Shown: positions 20,405-30,583, counted from the first letter of the stretch. The stretch: DNA of 64,000 nucleotides from Verrucomicrobiota bacterium (GCA_022709905.1 JAKLHY010000036.1:1-64000); one strand, 5' to 3'. The notes: generated from the letters alone by a model not told the origin. Numbers and translations: made by a program.

Positions 20405-20574
20405 GGGCATCCCACTGGTATTAAATGTCAATGCCGGGAGGGGAATCAACTCGGAATCTCAATACGGGTTTGGCCATTTATCCCACTCTTTGGATCACTG
20501 ACCGCATCCTGCCCGAATTTGTCAATGAAGTGGATGATGGGAAAGACGTTGTTCCGTTGGCTGAGTGCATCGAC

Positions 20575-22773
20575 TCACGCATGGTTGACAGCGAGCATCA
20601 GTAGTGTGTTTAAGCGAGGCACGGTGAAGGCCACGGCGTCTCCTTCACGGCGCAGCCGCAACGCGCGCCCCGAGGGCAAGGGACGCACCGATTGCACGCG
20701 CTGGCGCAGGCGCAGGCGGATTTTGATGCCGTCCAAGGGGATGTTCGGAAGATCGCGTTGGGAGCTGACCAAGTTCAGCAGGTGCCGCCGCCGGTCTGGT
20801 TGATAAAAGAGGCTGATCTCCACGGTGGGATGGGCCTGCGCCTCGAAGGTGGGCGAGTCATTCAAGCGTTGCAAGAGCCGGATGAAATTTTCCTGAAGTG
20901 TTTCAACTTCCTCCTGCAGGGAAGCGCTGTAGAGGGTCTTGCCTGCGCCGTATCGATTGAAGACCACCTCAGGATGGTCAGTGGTCACCCATGGAGGATT
21001 GCTGTGGATGCTCGAAAAACGGCGTTCGCTTGTTGTGGGCCAGGGAAGCGTCCGCGTCGCCAGCACGGTAGCTGGATTGTGAACCCGCACGTCCATGGTC
21101 GGACCCCGCACATAGGCCGGATATTTCGCGTCCCAACCCGGAAACAAATCCCGCCCCGCCGCCGCGGGCGCCACGTAATGCTCGCGATCGCTCCAATCGG
21201 CCTTGTCGAGGGAGACGCCGAAGAGGTCAGCCAGCATGAAATCATTCTGGCGCTGGCCATTCTTCCGCACGAGCGAGGTCGCTCCACTGGCGTATAGCGC
21301 GCCGCCGGTTCTCACCCAGTCGCGGATAGCGGCGATTTCCTCGTCATCCATATGATGCACGTTCGAGAGGACCAGCGTCTTCAGACGCGGAAGCTGGCCG
21401 AGGGATTTGCAGGTGATAACGCGCCACGGCAGATGATGGGCGATCAGCGCCCGGGCCGCCTGCATTGTGCTGCGGGTGTGGGTATCCGCGCCGTTGTCCA
21501 CCTCAACGACGGACCGACCGTTGCCGCGCATGTCGAAACGCGACTCCAGGCTGTAGAACAGGCCCACGTCGGCCACGCGCTCTCCGCCGAGGTCAGCGTA
21601 TCGTGGCATAAGGCGGTCAAAGATGCGGCCCATCCGCTCGTGTGCATGAGGGTTGACGGTGCCGATGGGATCAATCGCATCAATGAAGATGAACGCCGCC
21701 GCATCGGCAATTGCCGCGCTGGCTTTGGTTTCGAGCAGCGCCTCGGACTTGCGGGCTGTATGATCCTGAAGGCTGACCGAAAAGCTGGTTTCATAGCCGA
21801 AAGGGCGGTTCGGCGTCAGGTCTTCGAGCATCTTCCGCACAAACGAGCCCTGCAATGCGTCGCCGTAAAAGTCACCCTGGAGAAAGTCGTTCTGCGCGAC
21901 CAGCGGCCAACTCGCGCCATTATTCCAACTGCCAGGATAGGTGGACGCCTGGTGCTCGACTGTGGCGTCGGGCTTCGCTGCTTTGACGGTCCCGGTGCAG
22001 ATCGCCGCAAACTCGCCCAGCCACTGCTCGCGTTTGCGCTGGAACGTAACCCACCGCTCATCCGTCCAGTCCACCGTGCGCGGCATCTCGCCGCCGACTT
22101 CCTTACGCCAGCGTTCCTGACAGTGAGCGCAGTAACAGACGCAGGTCCAGAACGTCATGTCGAACCGCATGCCGTCCAGATCAAACCGCTCTGCGATTTC
22201 GCGGGTCCACGCGCGGACATATTCGCGGTAGGGTGAGTTGGGACAGACGAAGCCGTGGCGGCTGCCCCGCCCAAACTCGCCGCCGTTGGGGTGGATAATC
22301 CGCCAGTCGGGGTGTTGATCGGAGGCCCAGCGGTCATGAATCACGCTGACATACAGCACACAGGCAATATGGTGACGATGGCAACGCTCGATCAACTCGG
22401 CGACAAGGTCGCGCCCGTGCAATCCGCGATGCTGCTGGCCAACTCGCGTCGGGTAGTTGAACAGACCGGTGTGAGATTGGGCATAGAGGACGATGGACTG
22501 CGCCCGTGAAGTCCGGAGGCGGTCGACGTACGAATCCGGATCGACCTCCGACAAGAACTTCGCATCCCAATCCGGGATGTGCATGTCGATGACGGCGCGC
22601 CGCCAGGCGCTTTCAAACCAGCGCGGCTTGGGTTTACTGTTTGGCCCACCCGGGCTGGAGGCAACTCCCGCGCAGTGTGCGAGCGGATTGCCGGCGAGCA
22701 CTGCCCCCAGGGCTGCGCCGGTTGTGGCCAGGAAGGAGCGTCGATCCACCTTGGAATCGGAGGAAAATGTCAT
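20575..22773 (-). CDS. Tat-exported GHL6-type hypothetical glycoside hydrolase (copy 1)
   Basis: ATG 22773 is chosen because it starts a Tat signal (SKVDRRSFLATTGAALGAVL); upstream in-frame codons add a non-signal extension. The 732-residue protein has a TIM-barrel-like domain (about 60-390) with LDGMRFDMTFWTCVCYCAHC, whose C-x-C-x2-C cluster follows the conserved Asp strand. A class-I amidotransferase-like domain of the beta-galactosidase trimerisation type follows (LKTLVLSNVHHMDDEEIAAI, VRTGGALYASGATS), then a C-terminal beta domain. The layout fits Pfam 'hypothetical glycosyl hydrolase 6'. The activity is unproven, and fucosidase- or galactosidase-like action is a guess. A paralogue lies at 34185-36464. 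Confidence 0.75.
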   Translation of the reverse strand: MTFSSDSKVDRRSFLATTGAALGAVLAGNPLAHCAGVASSPGGPNSKPKPRWFESAWRRAVIDMHIPDWDAKFLSEVDPDSYVDRLRTSRAQSIVLYAQSHTGLFNYPTRVGQQHRGLHGRDLVAELIERCHRHHIACVLYVSVIHDRWASDQHPDWRIIHPNGGEFGRGSRHGFVCPNSPYREYVRAWTREIAERFDLDGMRFDMTFWTCVCYCAHCQERWRKEVGGEMPRTVDWTDERWVTFQRKREQWLGEFAAICTGTVKAAKPDATVEHQASTYPGSWNNGASWPLVAQNDFLQGDFYGDALQGSFVRKMLEDLTPNRPFGYETSFSVSLQDHTARKSEALLETKASAAIADAAAFIFIDAIDPIGTVNPHAHERMGRIFDRLMPRYADLGGERVADVGLFYSLESRFDMRGNGRSVVEVDNGADTHTRSTMQAARALIAHHLPWRVITCKSLGQLPRLKTLVLSNVHHMDDEEIAAIRDWVRTGGALYASGATSLVRKNGQRQNDFMLADLFGVSLDKADWSDREHYVAPAAAGRDLFPGWDAKYPAYVRGPTMDVRVHNPATVLATRTLPWPTTSERRFSSIHSNPPWVTTDHPEVVFNRYGAGKTLYSASLQEEVETLQENFIRLLQRLNDSPTFEAQAHPTVEISLFYQPDRRRHLLNLVSSQRDLPNIPLDGIKIRLRLRQRVQSVRPLPSGRALRLRREGDAVAFTVPRLNTLLMLAVNHA

Positions 22774-23069
22774 GGAGAGACCTCTGCTGGACTTGCTGTG
22801 CGGAAATGCGTGACGAGATCCCAAACCTTTGTGGTGTCCGGCCGCGTGCCGGTCATCAAGCGGCTGCGCGACGGCGAGTTGCTTTTCTATCGCGTTCATT
22901 TGCAGGTGTACCTTGCCGCAGACGGGCTAGCCAATCAAACGGTTTTTCCGACGTAGCGACAGCATCGCGAATGGCGGTGAGCGCGCAGCAGGCGTCGCGG
23001 TCGCGGTATTTGTGAAGACGTGGCATACTCATGTCGTGGGATTGAATCAGCCAAGAACTGAGCGAGCTC

Positions 23070-23624
23070 TTAGGTTCTCTCCGGCGAGGCCGCCCTGGGT
23101 TGTGCGGGCCTGGCGAGGACGTCCACCTTTTTCGCGAACTCGGTGTTTTTGAGAGCCGCGTCCTCATTGCCGCCTTCCTTGTCCAAGTAGTCCTTCAGGG
23201 CCTGCTGGAACAGCTTGCGCGCGTCATCGAAGAAAGTTTTGACAATGCCGGATATGACATCATTGAGCTTGCGGGAGACATCTGCCTTGCGCTCATGTTT
23301 GGCCGCCTCTGCGACTAGTCTATCCAGCTTAGCCTGTTGCTTGAGGTAGATAATGCGAGCCAAGTCATAGGCCCCTTTGCGAAGGGAGCCACGCTCCTGC
23401 TTGGGCTGAATGCCCGCGATGCCCAAACGACAACTTTCTTCCAGAGACCGGGCGGCAAGGATTTCGAGAGCGCGCTGGTTGGCTGGTTCCTCCGGCTTAA
23501 ACCCGTCGGGCAGCGGCCCGGACTGCCAGTCGCCATCAGGGCCTCGGAGATTAAAGGCGCGGTAATAGTCATCGCCCTGGCGGAAGAATTCGCGGCGGCT
23601 GGCCGCGTGGCACGATTCGCGCAT
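23070..23624 (-). CDS. Hypothetical helical protein
   Basis: This 184-residue frame overlaps the end of the beta-helix/FG-GAP gene by 56 bases. The middle is strongly helical and Lys-rich (YLKQQAKLDRLVAEAAKHER, KTFFDDARKLFQQALKDYLD), and the composition looks protein-like, unlike the neighbouring shadow frames. No signal peptide and no family are recognised. The Cys/Arg-rich first 12 residues may not be translated, and a downstream start cannot be excluded. It could be the end of a longer gene that lost its 5' part. The 296 bases between it and the GHL6 start hold nothing convincing. Confidence 0.45.
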   Translation of the reverse strand: MRESCHAASRREFFRQGDDYYRAFNLRGPDGDWQSGPLPDGFKPEEPANQRALEILAARSLEESCRLGIAGIQPKQERGSLRKGAYDLARIIYLKQQAKLDRLVAEAAKHERKADVSRKLNDVISGIVKTFFDDARKLFQQALKDYLDKEGGNEDAALKNTEFAKKVDVLARPAQPRAASPERT

Positions 23625-26208
23625 CTCCAGTCGGCGTGGCCCCGCTCGCCGGAACCCGCCCCCGTGAACCGGTCAAGTTGTGCCACAACTGAACGCTCTG
23701 CCGCGGTCCGGACCAGTTCGCGCCGAACAGGTCCGGCGCGCCATCGCCATCCACGTCGAGCACTTGCAGTCCGTGGGAACCGGTCGTGCTCACGACGACT
23801 TTCTCCCAGGGGTGTTCCGGGCCGCGGTTCAGCAAGACCTCCACTTCATCCGGGTCAGCGCCCTGATGCATCTCGGCAAAAGCGATGTCCATCTGGCCGT
23901 CGCGGTCGAAGTCCGCCGCCGCCAAGGAATGGACCACCGCTTCGACGGGATCGGCCAGCCGGTGCTCGCACCAGGAACCTGCACGCGGATCGTCCGGTGC
24001 CTCGAACCACGAGAGCCGATATCGCTGCCCCGCCAGTTCACTCGGGGCCAGCGCCACATCGGGCCGGCTGTCCCCATTGAAGTCCGCGACGGCGACGGTG
24101 GCATTGCGATGGAACTCCGCAAACCCGTGCGCCTGCCAGCGCACGGCATCTCCCGCGCGAATCGTCTCGAACCACGTGCCGCCGATCACGATGTCCGGGT
24201 CGCTGTCGCGGTCCAGGTCGGCCGCGGCTAGCCCCTCGCCGTGTGGACAGGACAGATCCACGCCCTGCCAGCGTTGCTCCGCCTGCTGCAGCCAAATGCG
24301 GACGCGGTTGCCCAACTGGGCACCGAACTCGGATTGATTACGCGTGACGGCATCCAACCGACCATCACCGTTGAAATCGGCGACGGCGATGTCGTGGGTG
24401 GGATCATCGGCGATGCGATGGAGCTTCCAGGATTGGTCCGGGGTGGCGAGGAGGTTACCGGGATTCTCGAACCAGACCGTGCCACCCAGCAGTACGTCCA
24501 CGTCACCATCCCCATCCACGTCGCCCACGGCCCCGCTCACCGTGTTCCAACCGCTATCGGCGATCCTGTGTTGCTTGAAGTCGGGCCAGCGGTACCAGAC
24601 CAAAGGCCCCTTCTGGCCTCCCACGATAAGCTCGTCCCGGCCATCCCCGTCGAGGTCGCCGCCGATCTTCGTCCACGGATTGGCCGGGCCCGCGGCGTCT
24701 ACATCGCGCAACTCGAATCTCACTGGGGCGCCAGCCACCGCATCCGGCCCGGGTCCGATGGTGCGGAGCGGGTGCGGCCAGGTGAACTTCTGATAGCCGG
24801 GTTTGGCCACACCCACATGGTAGTCGCGCCCCGGTTTCAGGTAGTCGGCGGTCCGGAGGTTTCGGCCGACCTCGTCCGGTTCGTAGTCGTTGATCCCGAC
24901 CCGCGGATTCCCGGGATTGCTCCAAATGTAAAGCGGATCGAGGACGTAGCCGGTGCCGTCGTGTCCCTGGCCGACCTGGCGGGGCACCGGGTAGGCGTGC
25001 CCGGCGTGCAGGCAGTTGCGGCGCAGACTCATGACGATCATCTGGATCTCGTCGCAGTCGCCCCACATCCGGGACTTCATATCGGGCATTACGTTGTCGG
25101 TGATGATGCCGGTGCCACCGCGCAACCAGAGCCAGCGGTTCAGGTTCAGAGTCTCTCCGCCCAGATCGTCGAAGAGAAAGGTGTTGTCGTAGAGTTCGAA
25201 GTGCCGCACCCCCGCGGGGCTGGTCTCGGCGCCGTGGGAACCGAGGTTCGAGTTGTTGAAGACGCAGCGCCGGACGACGGTGCGCGAGTGGTCATCGAAA
25301 TCGAAGGACTGCGCGCCTGCAAAGTAGCAGTCCTCGACATAAAAGTTGTCCAGCCCGCTTACATCCCGCCTCCCCATAGTGTCGGCCGTTCTCCAGGATT
25401 CGCCGGACTCGCCTCCGAGCCACTTGAGGGTGATCCCGGTGTGATGAAGCACGGGGATACCCTCTTCGAGGCCGCCGTCGAAGGAGCAACGGTACAAGAG
25501 GCCCCGGGTGTTCATCACCAGAATGGCGCGTCCGATGTCACCCCCGTGGGTGAACCAGCAGTCGTGGACGATCACGGGCTTGCCTCCCGGGGTGCGGTGG
25601 AGATTTAGGTGCGCCCCGAACCTGGCCGAGCCGGAGTGAAAGCGGATCCCGCTGATCTCGACGCTGGCGGCAGCATCCTCGAAGACGTCGATCATGGCCC
25701 GGTTCCAGTCGTGGGCGGCGTGGTTGATGATCGTCGTCGAGGCGGGCACGGCGAGCACCCAGGCCTCATGTTTGCCGGTGCCGCCGGTCGCTGAAACGTC
25801 CAGCACCAGGTTCTTTCCCGCATACGAGGTCACCGTGCCCTCCAGGAACCGAGTCCCATTGGCGATGTGGGTGGCCCTCACCCTGCGCCCGACCGGGAGA
25901 TCCAAGCCCGCCGGCGTGACGAAGGCCTTAATTCCCGTGCCGATCGAGTGTGCCGTCCGGGTGTGGCCGACGAAACCACCACCCCCGGCACCCTTCAGGC
26001 GAATGCCTTTGCGGAGGGACATTGAGTTGTTCCACGTGGCCGTCCCGGCCGGAATCAGAACCGTGTCGCCCGGACTCGCCTTGGCGACCGCGGCCTCGAC
26101 ATCGCGTTGGGCGCAACTGGCCGCGGTGTGCGTCGCAGCGGATGCAAACGTAGTGTGAGTCAGTAGGACCACGCCCAGAGCCAGCGATTGAAACTCGACC
26201 ACGCTCAT
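23569..26208 (-). CDS. Secreted beta-helix / FG-GAP repeat protein
   Basis: The 879-residue protein has a signal peptide (SLALGVVLLTHTTFASA). Residues about 30-460 form a right-handed beta-helix (AVAKASPGDTVLIPAGTATW, VEISGIRFHSGSARFG, FYVEDCYFAGAQSFDFDD). From FELRDVDAAGPANPWTKIGG onward the protein switches to an FG-GAP/VCBS propeller with seven DxDxDGxxD calcium loops: DLDGDGRDELIV, DVDGDGDVDVLL, DFNGDGRLDAVT, DLDRDSDPDIVI, DFNGDSRPDVAL, DFDRDGQMDIAF and DVDGDGAPDLFG. Both halves are usually separate secreted proteins, so this may be another gene fusion. The last 25 residues (after WHNLTG) are Pro/Arg-rich, unlike the family, and overlap the next gene. A role in glycan binding is inferred. 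Confidence 0.72.
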   Translation of the reverse strand: MSVVEFQSLALGVVLLTHTTFASAATHTAASCAQRDVEAAVAKASPGDTVLIPAGTATWNNSMSLRKGIRLKGAGGGGFVGHTRTAHSIGTGIKAFVTPAGLDLPVGRRVRATHIANGTRFLEGTVTSYAGKNLVLDVSATGGTGKHEAWVLAVPASTTIINHAAHDWNRAMIDVFEDAAASVEISGIRFHSGSARFGAHLNLHRTPGGKPVIVHDCWFTHGGDIGRAILVMNTRGLLYRCSFDGGLEEGIPVLHHTGITLKWLGGESGESWRTADTMGRRDVSGLDNFYVEDCYFAGAQSFDFDDHSRTVVRRCVFNNSNLGSHGAETSPAGVRHFELYDNTFLFDDLGGETLNLNRWLWLRGGTGIITDNVMPDMKSRMWGDCDEIQMIVMSLRRNCLHAGHAYPVPRQVGQGHDGTGYVLDPLYIWSNPGNPRVGINDYEPDEVGRNLRTADYLKPGRDYHVGVAKPGYQKFTWPHPLRTIGPGPDAVAGAPVRFELRDVDAAGPANPWTKIGGDLDGDGRDELIVGGQKGPLVWYRWPDFKQHRIADSGWNTVSGAVGDVDGDGDVDVLLGGTVWFENPGNLLATPDQSWKLHRIADDPTHDIAVADFNGDGRLDAVTRNQSEFGAQLGNRVRIWLQQAEQRWQGVDLSCPHGEGLAAADLDRDSDPDIVIGGTWFETIRAGDAVRWQAHGFAEFHRNATVAVADFNGDSRPDVALAPSELAGQRYRLSWFEAPDDPRAGSWCEHRLADPVEAVVHSLAAADFDRDGQMDIAFAEMHQGADPDEVEVLLNRGPEHPWEKVVVSTTGSHGLQVLDVDGDGAPDLFGANWSGPRQSVQLWHNLTGSRGRVPASGATPTGDARIVPRGQPPRILPPGR

Positions 26209-26309
26209 GCGCAGATCATTTCAAGGCGGCTTTGAAGTGGCAAGGTCGAAGGGGCGTCCGTTCGTTTCGAAGCTTGCCTTCGGCCGGGTCGTCCAGTACG
26301 TCCTTGATC

Positions 26310-28040
26310 ATGAACCCCAAGAGAAGCAGTCCCCCCTGTCGCTGGCTGAATCGCATCCTCTGTGTCGGATTGGCGTGCGGGCTGGCCACCTTGCCGTCCG
26401 CCCCGGCTCGCGGTTGTTCGACGATTCTCACCGGCCGAGGAGCGACCACGGATGACTCCGTCATGATGAGTCATTCCTGCGACGGCGACGTGATGGGCCT
26501 GGTTTACGTGATGTCTGCCCGCGCCTACCCGCCAGGAACGCGTTTGCCGATGTATTGGAACGTGCCGCGGCCCAGCACCTACGCGGAATACGAGGACAAC
26601 CTTCGGAAGGGGTACGACCACGTGGGCAACCTGCCGGTGAGCGAGACCTTCCGCAGCCTCATCCTCGCCGGGAACCTGGAGAGCATGACCACGGGCGGAC
26701 TGAACGAACACGGCCTCTGCATCGCCATCGAGTTTCTCCCCATGCGCAAGGGACTCGCGTGTTCCCGGGGTCGTGTCGGGCCCAACAGCAATCACTGGAC
26801 AACCTCGCTCATCGCGAACGGCCTGCTCCGTGCCCGCACCGCCCGGGAAGCCATCCAATTGATTGGGGCGATGATCGAGGAGTACGGCTTCCTCTATTAC
26901 CGGGCTCCCAGCGCCGGGGTGGCGCTGCCGATTGCCGACGGGCGCGAAGCCTGGCTCATGGAGATCTTCGGTCCCGGCGAGGGCTGGAAACCGGAGAGCG
27001 GTCGACCCGGCGGGGTCTGGTGCGCCCAGCGGATCCCGGACGGCGAAGTCGGCTGCAGCGCGAACCGCAGCCGGATCGGGACCGTGAACCTGAACGATCC
27101 CGAACACTTCCTCGCTTCGACCAACGTTTTTTCGCTGGCGGAAGCACTAGGCTTCTGGAAGCCGGGCACGCCGTTCGTCTGGCACGACGTTTATGGTGGG
27201 CCGGGCGACCGTAGCAATTCCCTGCGTGAGTGGAGGGCTCTCAGTTTGGCAGGGCCTGCGCTGGGCCTGAAGTTCACGGGCGATTCCCAGATCGATCGCT
27301 ACCCCTTCTCCGTGAAGCCGGAACGGCCGTTGACCGTGGCCAGGTTGATCGACGTGATGCGGGATGCTTACGAAGGCACCGACTTCGACGTCACATCCCA
27401 ACCCGCGTTTCAAGTCGAGGCGGGGCGCAGCCCGCTGGCCTGTCCGTGGGGACCGCCGGAGTTGTTCGAGCTGCTCCGGCTGAAACCCGAACGGGCGATC
27501 TGCACACCGACGAGCGGTTACGTGTTCGTCGCCCAGTTGCGAGCCGAGCTGCCCGCGGCCATCGGCAATCTCCTTTGGTTCGCCTACGGACCGGCCGACA
27601 CGAGCTGCTTCGTGCCCTTGTATGCCGGGGTGAGCGACCTGCCGGACGAGTGGGATCACCCGGCGAACTTCACCCGCATCGACCGTCACCAGCCGCAATG
27701 GAATTTCCGGCTGGTTCACAACCTGACCCACCGCCTGCCGTACCGGAAGACTATCCAGGCCGTGCGGCAGATGATCCATCCCGCCGAACGCAGCTATGTC
27801 GAGATCCAACCCCGCCTCGAGCAAGCCGCACTGCAGGTCATGCGCACGAAGGGTCCCAAGGCTGCCGAGGGGTTCTTGACGGCGTATGCCTTCGACTGCA
27901 CCAGCCAGGTGGGCTCCGCATACGCGGCCCTGGTGGACGATCTCATGTATCGGTTTCTGGTGGGCGATCCCGAACTGGGGCGGAGCGCGCCGCCGCGGAT
28001 TTCCGCGCCTGCGGTGCCCGAAGCGGAGCGACGCCAGTGA
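26310..28040 (+). CDS. C69-family dipeptidase (Ntn hydrolase)
   Basis: ATG 26310 starts a signal peptide (LNRILCVGLACGLATLPSAP) that ends directly before Cys36 in ARGCSTILTGRGATTDDSVM. Cysteine exposed by processing is the nucleophile of this Ntn-hydrolase family. Other family features are SHSCDGD, GGLNEHGLCIAIEF, GEAWLMEIFGPGE-like EAWLMEIFGPGEGW, VWCAQRIPDGEVGCSANRSR, and a C-terminal region with TGYVFVAQLR-like SGYVFVAQLRAELP. Its 576 residues fit the upper range for bacterial C69 enzymes. It should cleave dipeptides or similar amides outside the cytoplasm. It is divergent from the beta-helix/FG-GAP gene and convergent with the dehydrogenase gene. Intact. Confidence 0.85.
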   Translation: MNPKRSSPPCRWLNRILCVGLACGLATLPSAPARGCSTILTGRGATTDDSVMMSHSCDGDVMGLVYVMSARAYPPGTRLPMYWNVPRPSTYAEYEDNLRKGYDHVGNLPVSETFRSLILAGNLESMTTGGLNEHGLCIAIEFLPMRKGLACSRGRVGPNSNHWTTSLIANGLLRARTAREAIQLIGAMIEEYGFLYYRAPSAGVALPIADGREAWLMEIFGPGEGWKPESGRPGGVWCAQRIPDGEVGCSANRSRIGTVNLNDPEHFLASTNVFSLAEALGFWKPGTPFVWHDVYGGPGDRSNSLREWRALSLAGPALGLKFTGDSQIDRYPFSVKPERPLTVARLIDVMRDAYEGTDFDVTSQPAFQVEAGRSPLACPWGPPELFELLRLKPERAICTPTSGYVFVAQLRAELPAAIGNLLWFAYGPADTSCFVPLYAGVSDLPDEWDHPANFTRIDRHQPQWNFRLVHNLTHRLPYRKTIQAVRQMIHPAERSYVEIQPRLEQAALQVMRTKGPKAAEGFLTAYAFDCTSQVGSAYAALVDDLMYRFLVGDPELGRSAPPRISAPAVPEAERRQ

Positions 28041-28108
28041 GGCCCGTTTCGGGACTGATTGTTTTCCATAGGTCGTCGCGCACCAGCGATACGGCCCCTT
28101 GAGGTTCT

Positions 28109-30583
28109 TTACGGGTAGACCAGGCGATAGAACTGCGCCGCGGCCGGCGGGATCCGCAGGAGTTGAATGGCGCGGCCGGTTGCGTCGGTCGTCACCGAGC
28201 CGGCATCCTCCCACGACCGCAGGTCGGCGGAGCGCTCGATTCGGTAGGCGCGCCGGGGAACAGCGCTGAGGCGGAGTTCCAGTTGGCCGGGAGCGACCCA
28301 TGCAACCCCGGTCCATCGGGCGGTGGGTTCGATCCACTCCCGCAACAGGGCCACTGCCTGGGTGTTGACGACCGAGGTCGCCAGGGGCGGCATCTGACCC
28401 GGTCCCAGGCTTGAGATGCGAGTCAGGAGCATCGAACGTTCGGGCGAGCCGGGCACGAGCACCCGGTTGTCCGGGTTGCCCCGCACATCCTCGAGGAGTC
28501 CGTCGATGATGCCCGCTTGATCGAGCGGGATCGTGAACCGGGCGTCCCAGGAGCCGCGAGCCGGGCCACCCGGTTGGTGGCACTGGACGCAATTGACGGA
28601 CAAGTAGGACCGGGCACGGTATTCAATGCTGGCTGAAGTGTCCTGGGCGTCGGCATAGGCGGGCAGATCGGCAGCGCTTGCGGGCCCGTTCGTGAAGTAA
28701 CCGCTGGCGGCGAGGGCGAGGATTTGGTTGGTGACGCCCCCGCCAAGGAAGACGTCTCGATTGAGCTGAAGCGTATTGAAGCTCAGCGCATGCCCCGCGA
28801 TGGGAGTATGGCAGACCAGACACTCGCTCCGGGTCGGGTAACGCCAGACTTGTTCGCGAGAGATTGGACCATCCTGGACTACGAGAGTCTCGTCCATACC
28901 CTCTTCGGGAACCAAATGGGCTTCGGTCTGGGCCGCATTCCAGCGATAAGTGATGCCATAGGTGCCGCCACTGTTCCGCACGAGAAACCGGGTCTCGAGC
29001 CGGCGGCGTGATGCCGGAATTCCGTTGGTCAGTTCGAGGTCAAAGTGCTTGATCCAGACGGTGCCTTGCGGCGCCTGCCAACTGTCTTGCGGGTGGAAGA
29101 GCAGGAAATCGTTCGTGTCGGGCACCGCGAACCATCGGGTCTTCAGGGCGTGGTCAGACCAGAAGGGCGCGTTCACCTCGTAGGGAACGATGCCGGGGTT
29201 CGGCCTCAAGCTACGCGGATCGCTGAAGGCGCCCGTCTCGGTCAGCGTGGGTGGGAGCGGCGGGCCAACGGCTGTCGAGTTGTAGGTAAGACGGTGGATC
29301 GGGCCGTTGATGCTGGCGAGCAGCACATCCCCGTTGGCGGGGTCGATTCCGAGTTCGACGATACTGGAAGCAGTGGTGAGTCGTTGGTGGCTCATGACGC
29401 GGTTGCCGTCGTAGAGGAGCGCCCAGACGTTGCCGCTACCGAAGTCAGCGAACACGTAGTGCCCGTAGATTTGCGAAAGGCGGTTGCCCCGATACACCAC
29501 GCCGCCGGTGACCGAGTTGCCGCGTTGGTCCGCCGACCCACTGTGTGGGTATGCCCAAATCGGGTCGACGAACGTCACGCCGGGCGGGGGCGTTCCGGCA
29601 TACGGCTGCCGCCCCTCGCGGTAGTTCCAACCATAATCGCCGCCGCGCCGGATCAGATCGATCTCCTCCCATGCGCCCTGACCGACGTCGCCCGCATACA
29701 GCCAGCCGGTGACTGGATCGAAGGACATGCGCCAGGGATTGCGCAGACCGACCGCCCAGAACTCCGTGCGGACACGGGCAGGATCGACGGCCGCGCCATT
29801 GAAGGTGGTCGCTCCGACGAACGGATTGTCGGGCGGAACGGCGTAGCCTCCTGCCACCGCCGGATGGGGGTTGGGCGCGAGGCTTTCGGGGCGTTCGTCC
29901 ACATCCAGACGCAAGATGGCGGCGAAGAAGTCGCGATCGATCCGACGGCTGTTGCGGTAGCTGTCGCCCCCTCCGCCTTCGTCGCCCAGCGCCACATATA
30001 GGTACCCTTCGGGTCCAAAATGGAGGTCGCCGCCGTTGTGATTTGACGCCTCGTCGAACTGGGTGAGCAACAGCCGCTCGGAGGTGGGGGACGCCCGGAA
30101 CGAGTTGGTGGTTGACCGGTCGAACCTGGCGACGCGATTGTGGAATCCGTTCCCTGCCGCGGTCGAAGTATTGAGGGTGTAGTAAACGTAGAACCAACCG
30201 TTCGACGCGTAGCCCGGATGAAAGGCGAGTCCCAGCAGTCCGCCTTCCCCGCTGGTATTGACCCGGGCGGAGATGTCCAAAAACAGGGTCTTGGTGGGGG
30301 AGACCAGGTTGGTGATCACCTGGATTCGACCGGCCCGTTCGACCACGAAGAGCTGATTGGTTTCGCCTGGGGGCGAGACCAGGGCGATGGGGGCCGAGAA
30401 GTTCAACCTCGGGAACGCCGGGGTCAACGTATATCCGAAACTCGGAGGCGCCGCCGGCAGGTTCAGCGTCGTGTTGACCTCCCGCGCCGCGGCGATGACC
30501 ATGGCACTGCTCAACCCCAGGCACACTGCCATCCCCAGAGCGCTCGTCGCTCGGTTGATTCGTCGAATGGTTTGCCTGTTCAT
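28109..30583 (-). CDS. Exported glucose/sorbosone dehydrogenase-like propeller fused to a c-type cytochrome domain
   Basis: After a signal peptide, residues about 50-460 form a PQQ-type sugar dehydrogenase propeller: LFVVERAGRIQVITN, GEGGLLGLAFHPGY, FDEASNHNGGDLHFGPEGYL, LRNPWRMSFDPVTGWLYAGD, DYGWNYREG. Residues about 480-760 match the SO2930-type cytochrome module (NAPFWSDHALKTRWFAVPD, VWIKHFDLELTNG). It has two haem motifs, CLVCH at 588-592 and CVQCH at 665-669. The C-terminus (LRLSAVPRRAYRIERSADLR ... FYRLVYP) is the module shared by several proteins in this window. It should oxidise a sugar in the periplasm and pass electrons to the fused haems. Acceptor and substrate are unknown. Intact, 824 residues. 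Confidence 0.83.
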   Translation of the reverse strand: MNRQTIRRINRATSALGMAVCLGLSSAMVIAAAREVNTTLNLPAAPPSFGYTLTPAFPRLNFSAPIALVSPPGETNQLFVVERAGRIQVITNLVSPTKTLFLDISARVNTSGEGGLLGLAFHPGYASNGWFYVYYTLNTSTAAGNGFHNRVARFDRSTTNSFRASPTSERLLLTQFDEASNHNGGDLHFGPEGYLYVALGDEGGGGDSYRNSRRIDRDFFAAILRLDVDERPESLAPNPHPAVAGGYAVPPDNPFVGATTFNGAAVDPARVRTEFWAVGLRNPWRMSFDPVTGWLYAGDVGQGAWEEIDLIRRGGDYGWNYREGRQPYAGTPPPGVTFVDPIWAYPHSGSADQRGNSVTGGVVYRGNRLSQIYGHYVFADFGSGNVWALLYDGNRVMSHQRLTTASSIVELGIDPANGDVLLASINGPIHRLTYNSTAVGPPLPPTLTETGAFSDPRSLRPNPGIVPYEVNAPFWSDHALKTRWFAVPDTNDFLLFHPQDSWQAPQGTVWIKHFDLELTNGIPASRRRLETRFLVRNSGGTYGITYRWNAAQTEAHLVPEEGMDETLVVQDGPISREQVWRYPTRSECLVCHTPIAGHALSFNTLQLNRDVFLGGGVTNQILALAASGYFTNGPASAADLPAYADAQDTSASIEYRARSYLSVNCVQCHQPGGPARGSWDARFTIPLDQAGIIDGLLEDVRGNPDNRVLVPGSPERSMLLTRISSLGPGQMPPLATSVVNTQAVALLREWIEPTARWTGVAWVAPGQLELRLSAVPRRAYRIERSADLRSWEDAGSVTTDATGRAIQLLRIPPAAAQFYRLVYP

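Noticed and set aside
22856..23032. 58-codon minus-strand frame (MSMPRLHKYRDRD...)
   Set aside because: Possible small protein between the GHL6 gene and the helical hypothetical, but no ribosome binding site, family or composition argument could be made.
27147..28592. 481-codon minus-strand frame
   Set aside because: Antisense to the C69 dipeptidase and overlapping the dehydrogenase end; no protein-like motifs.
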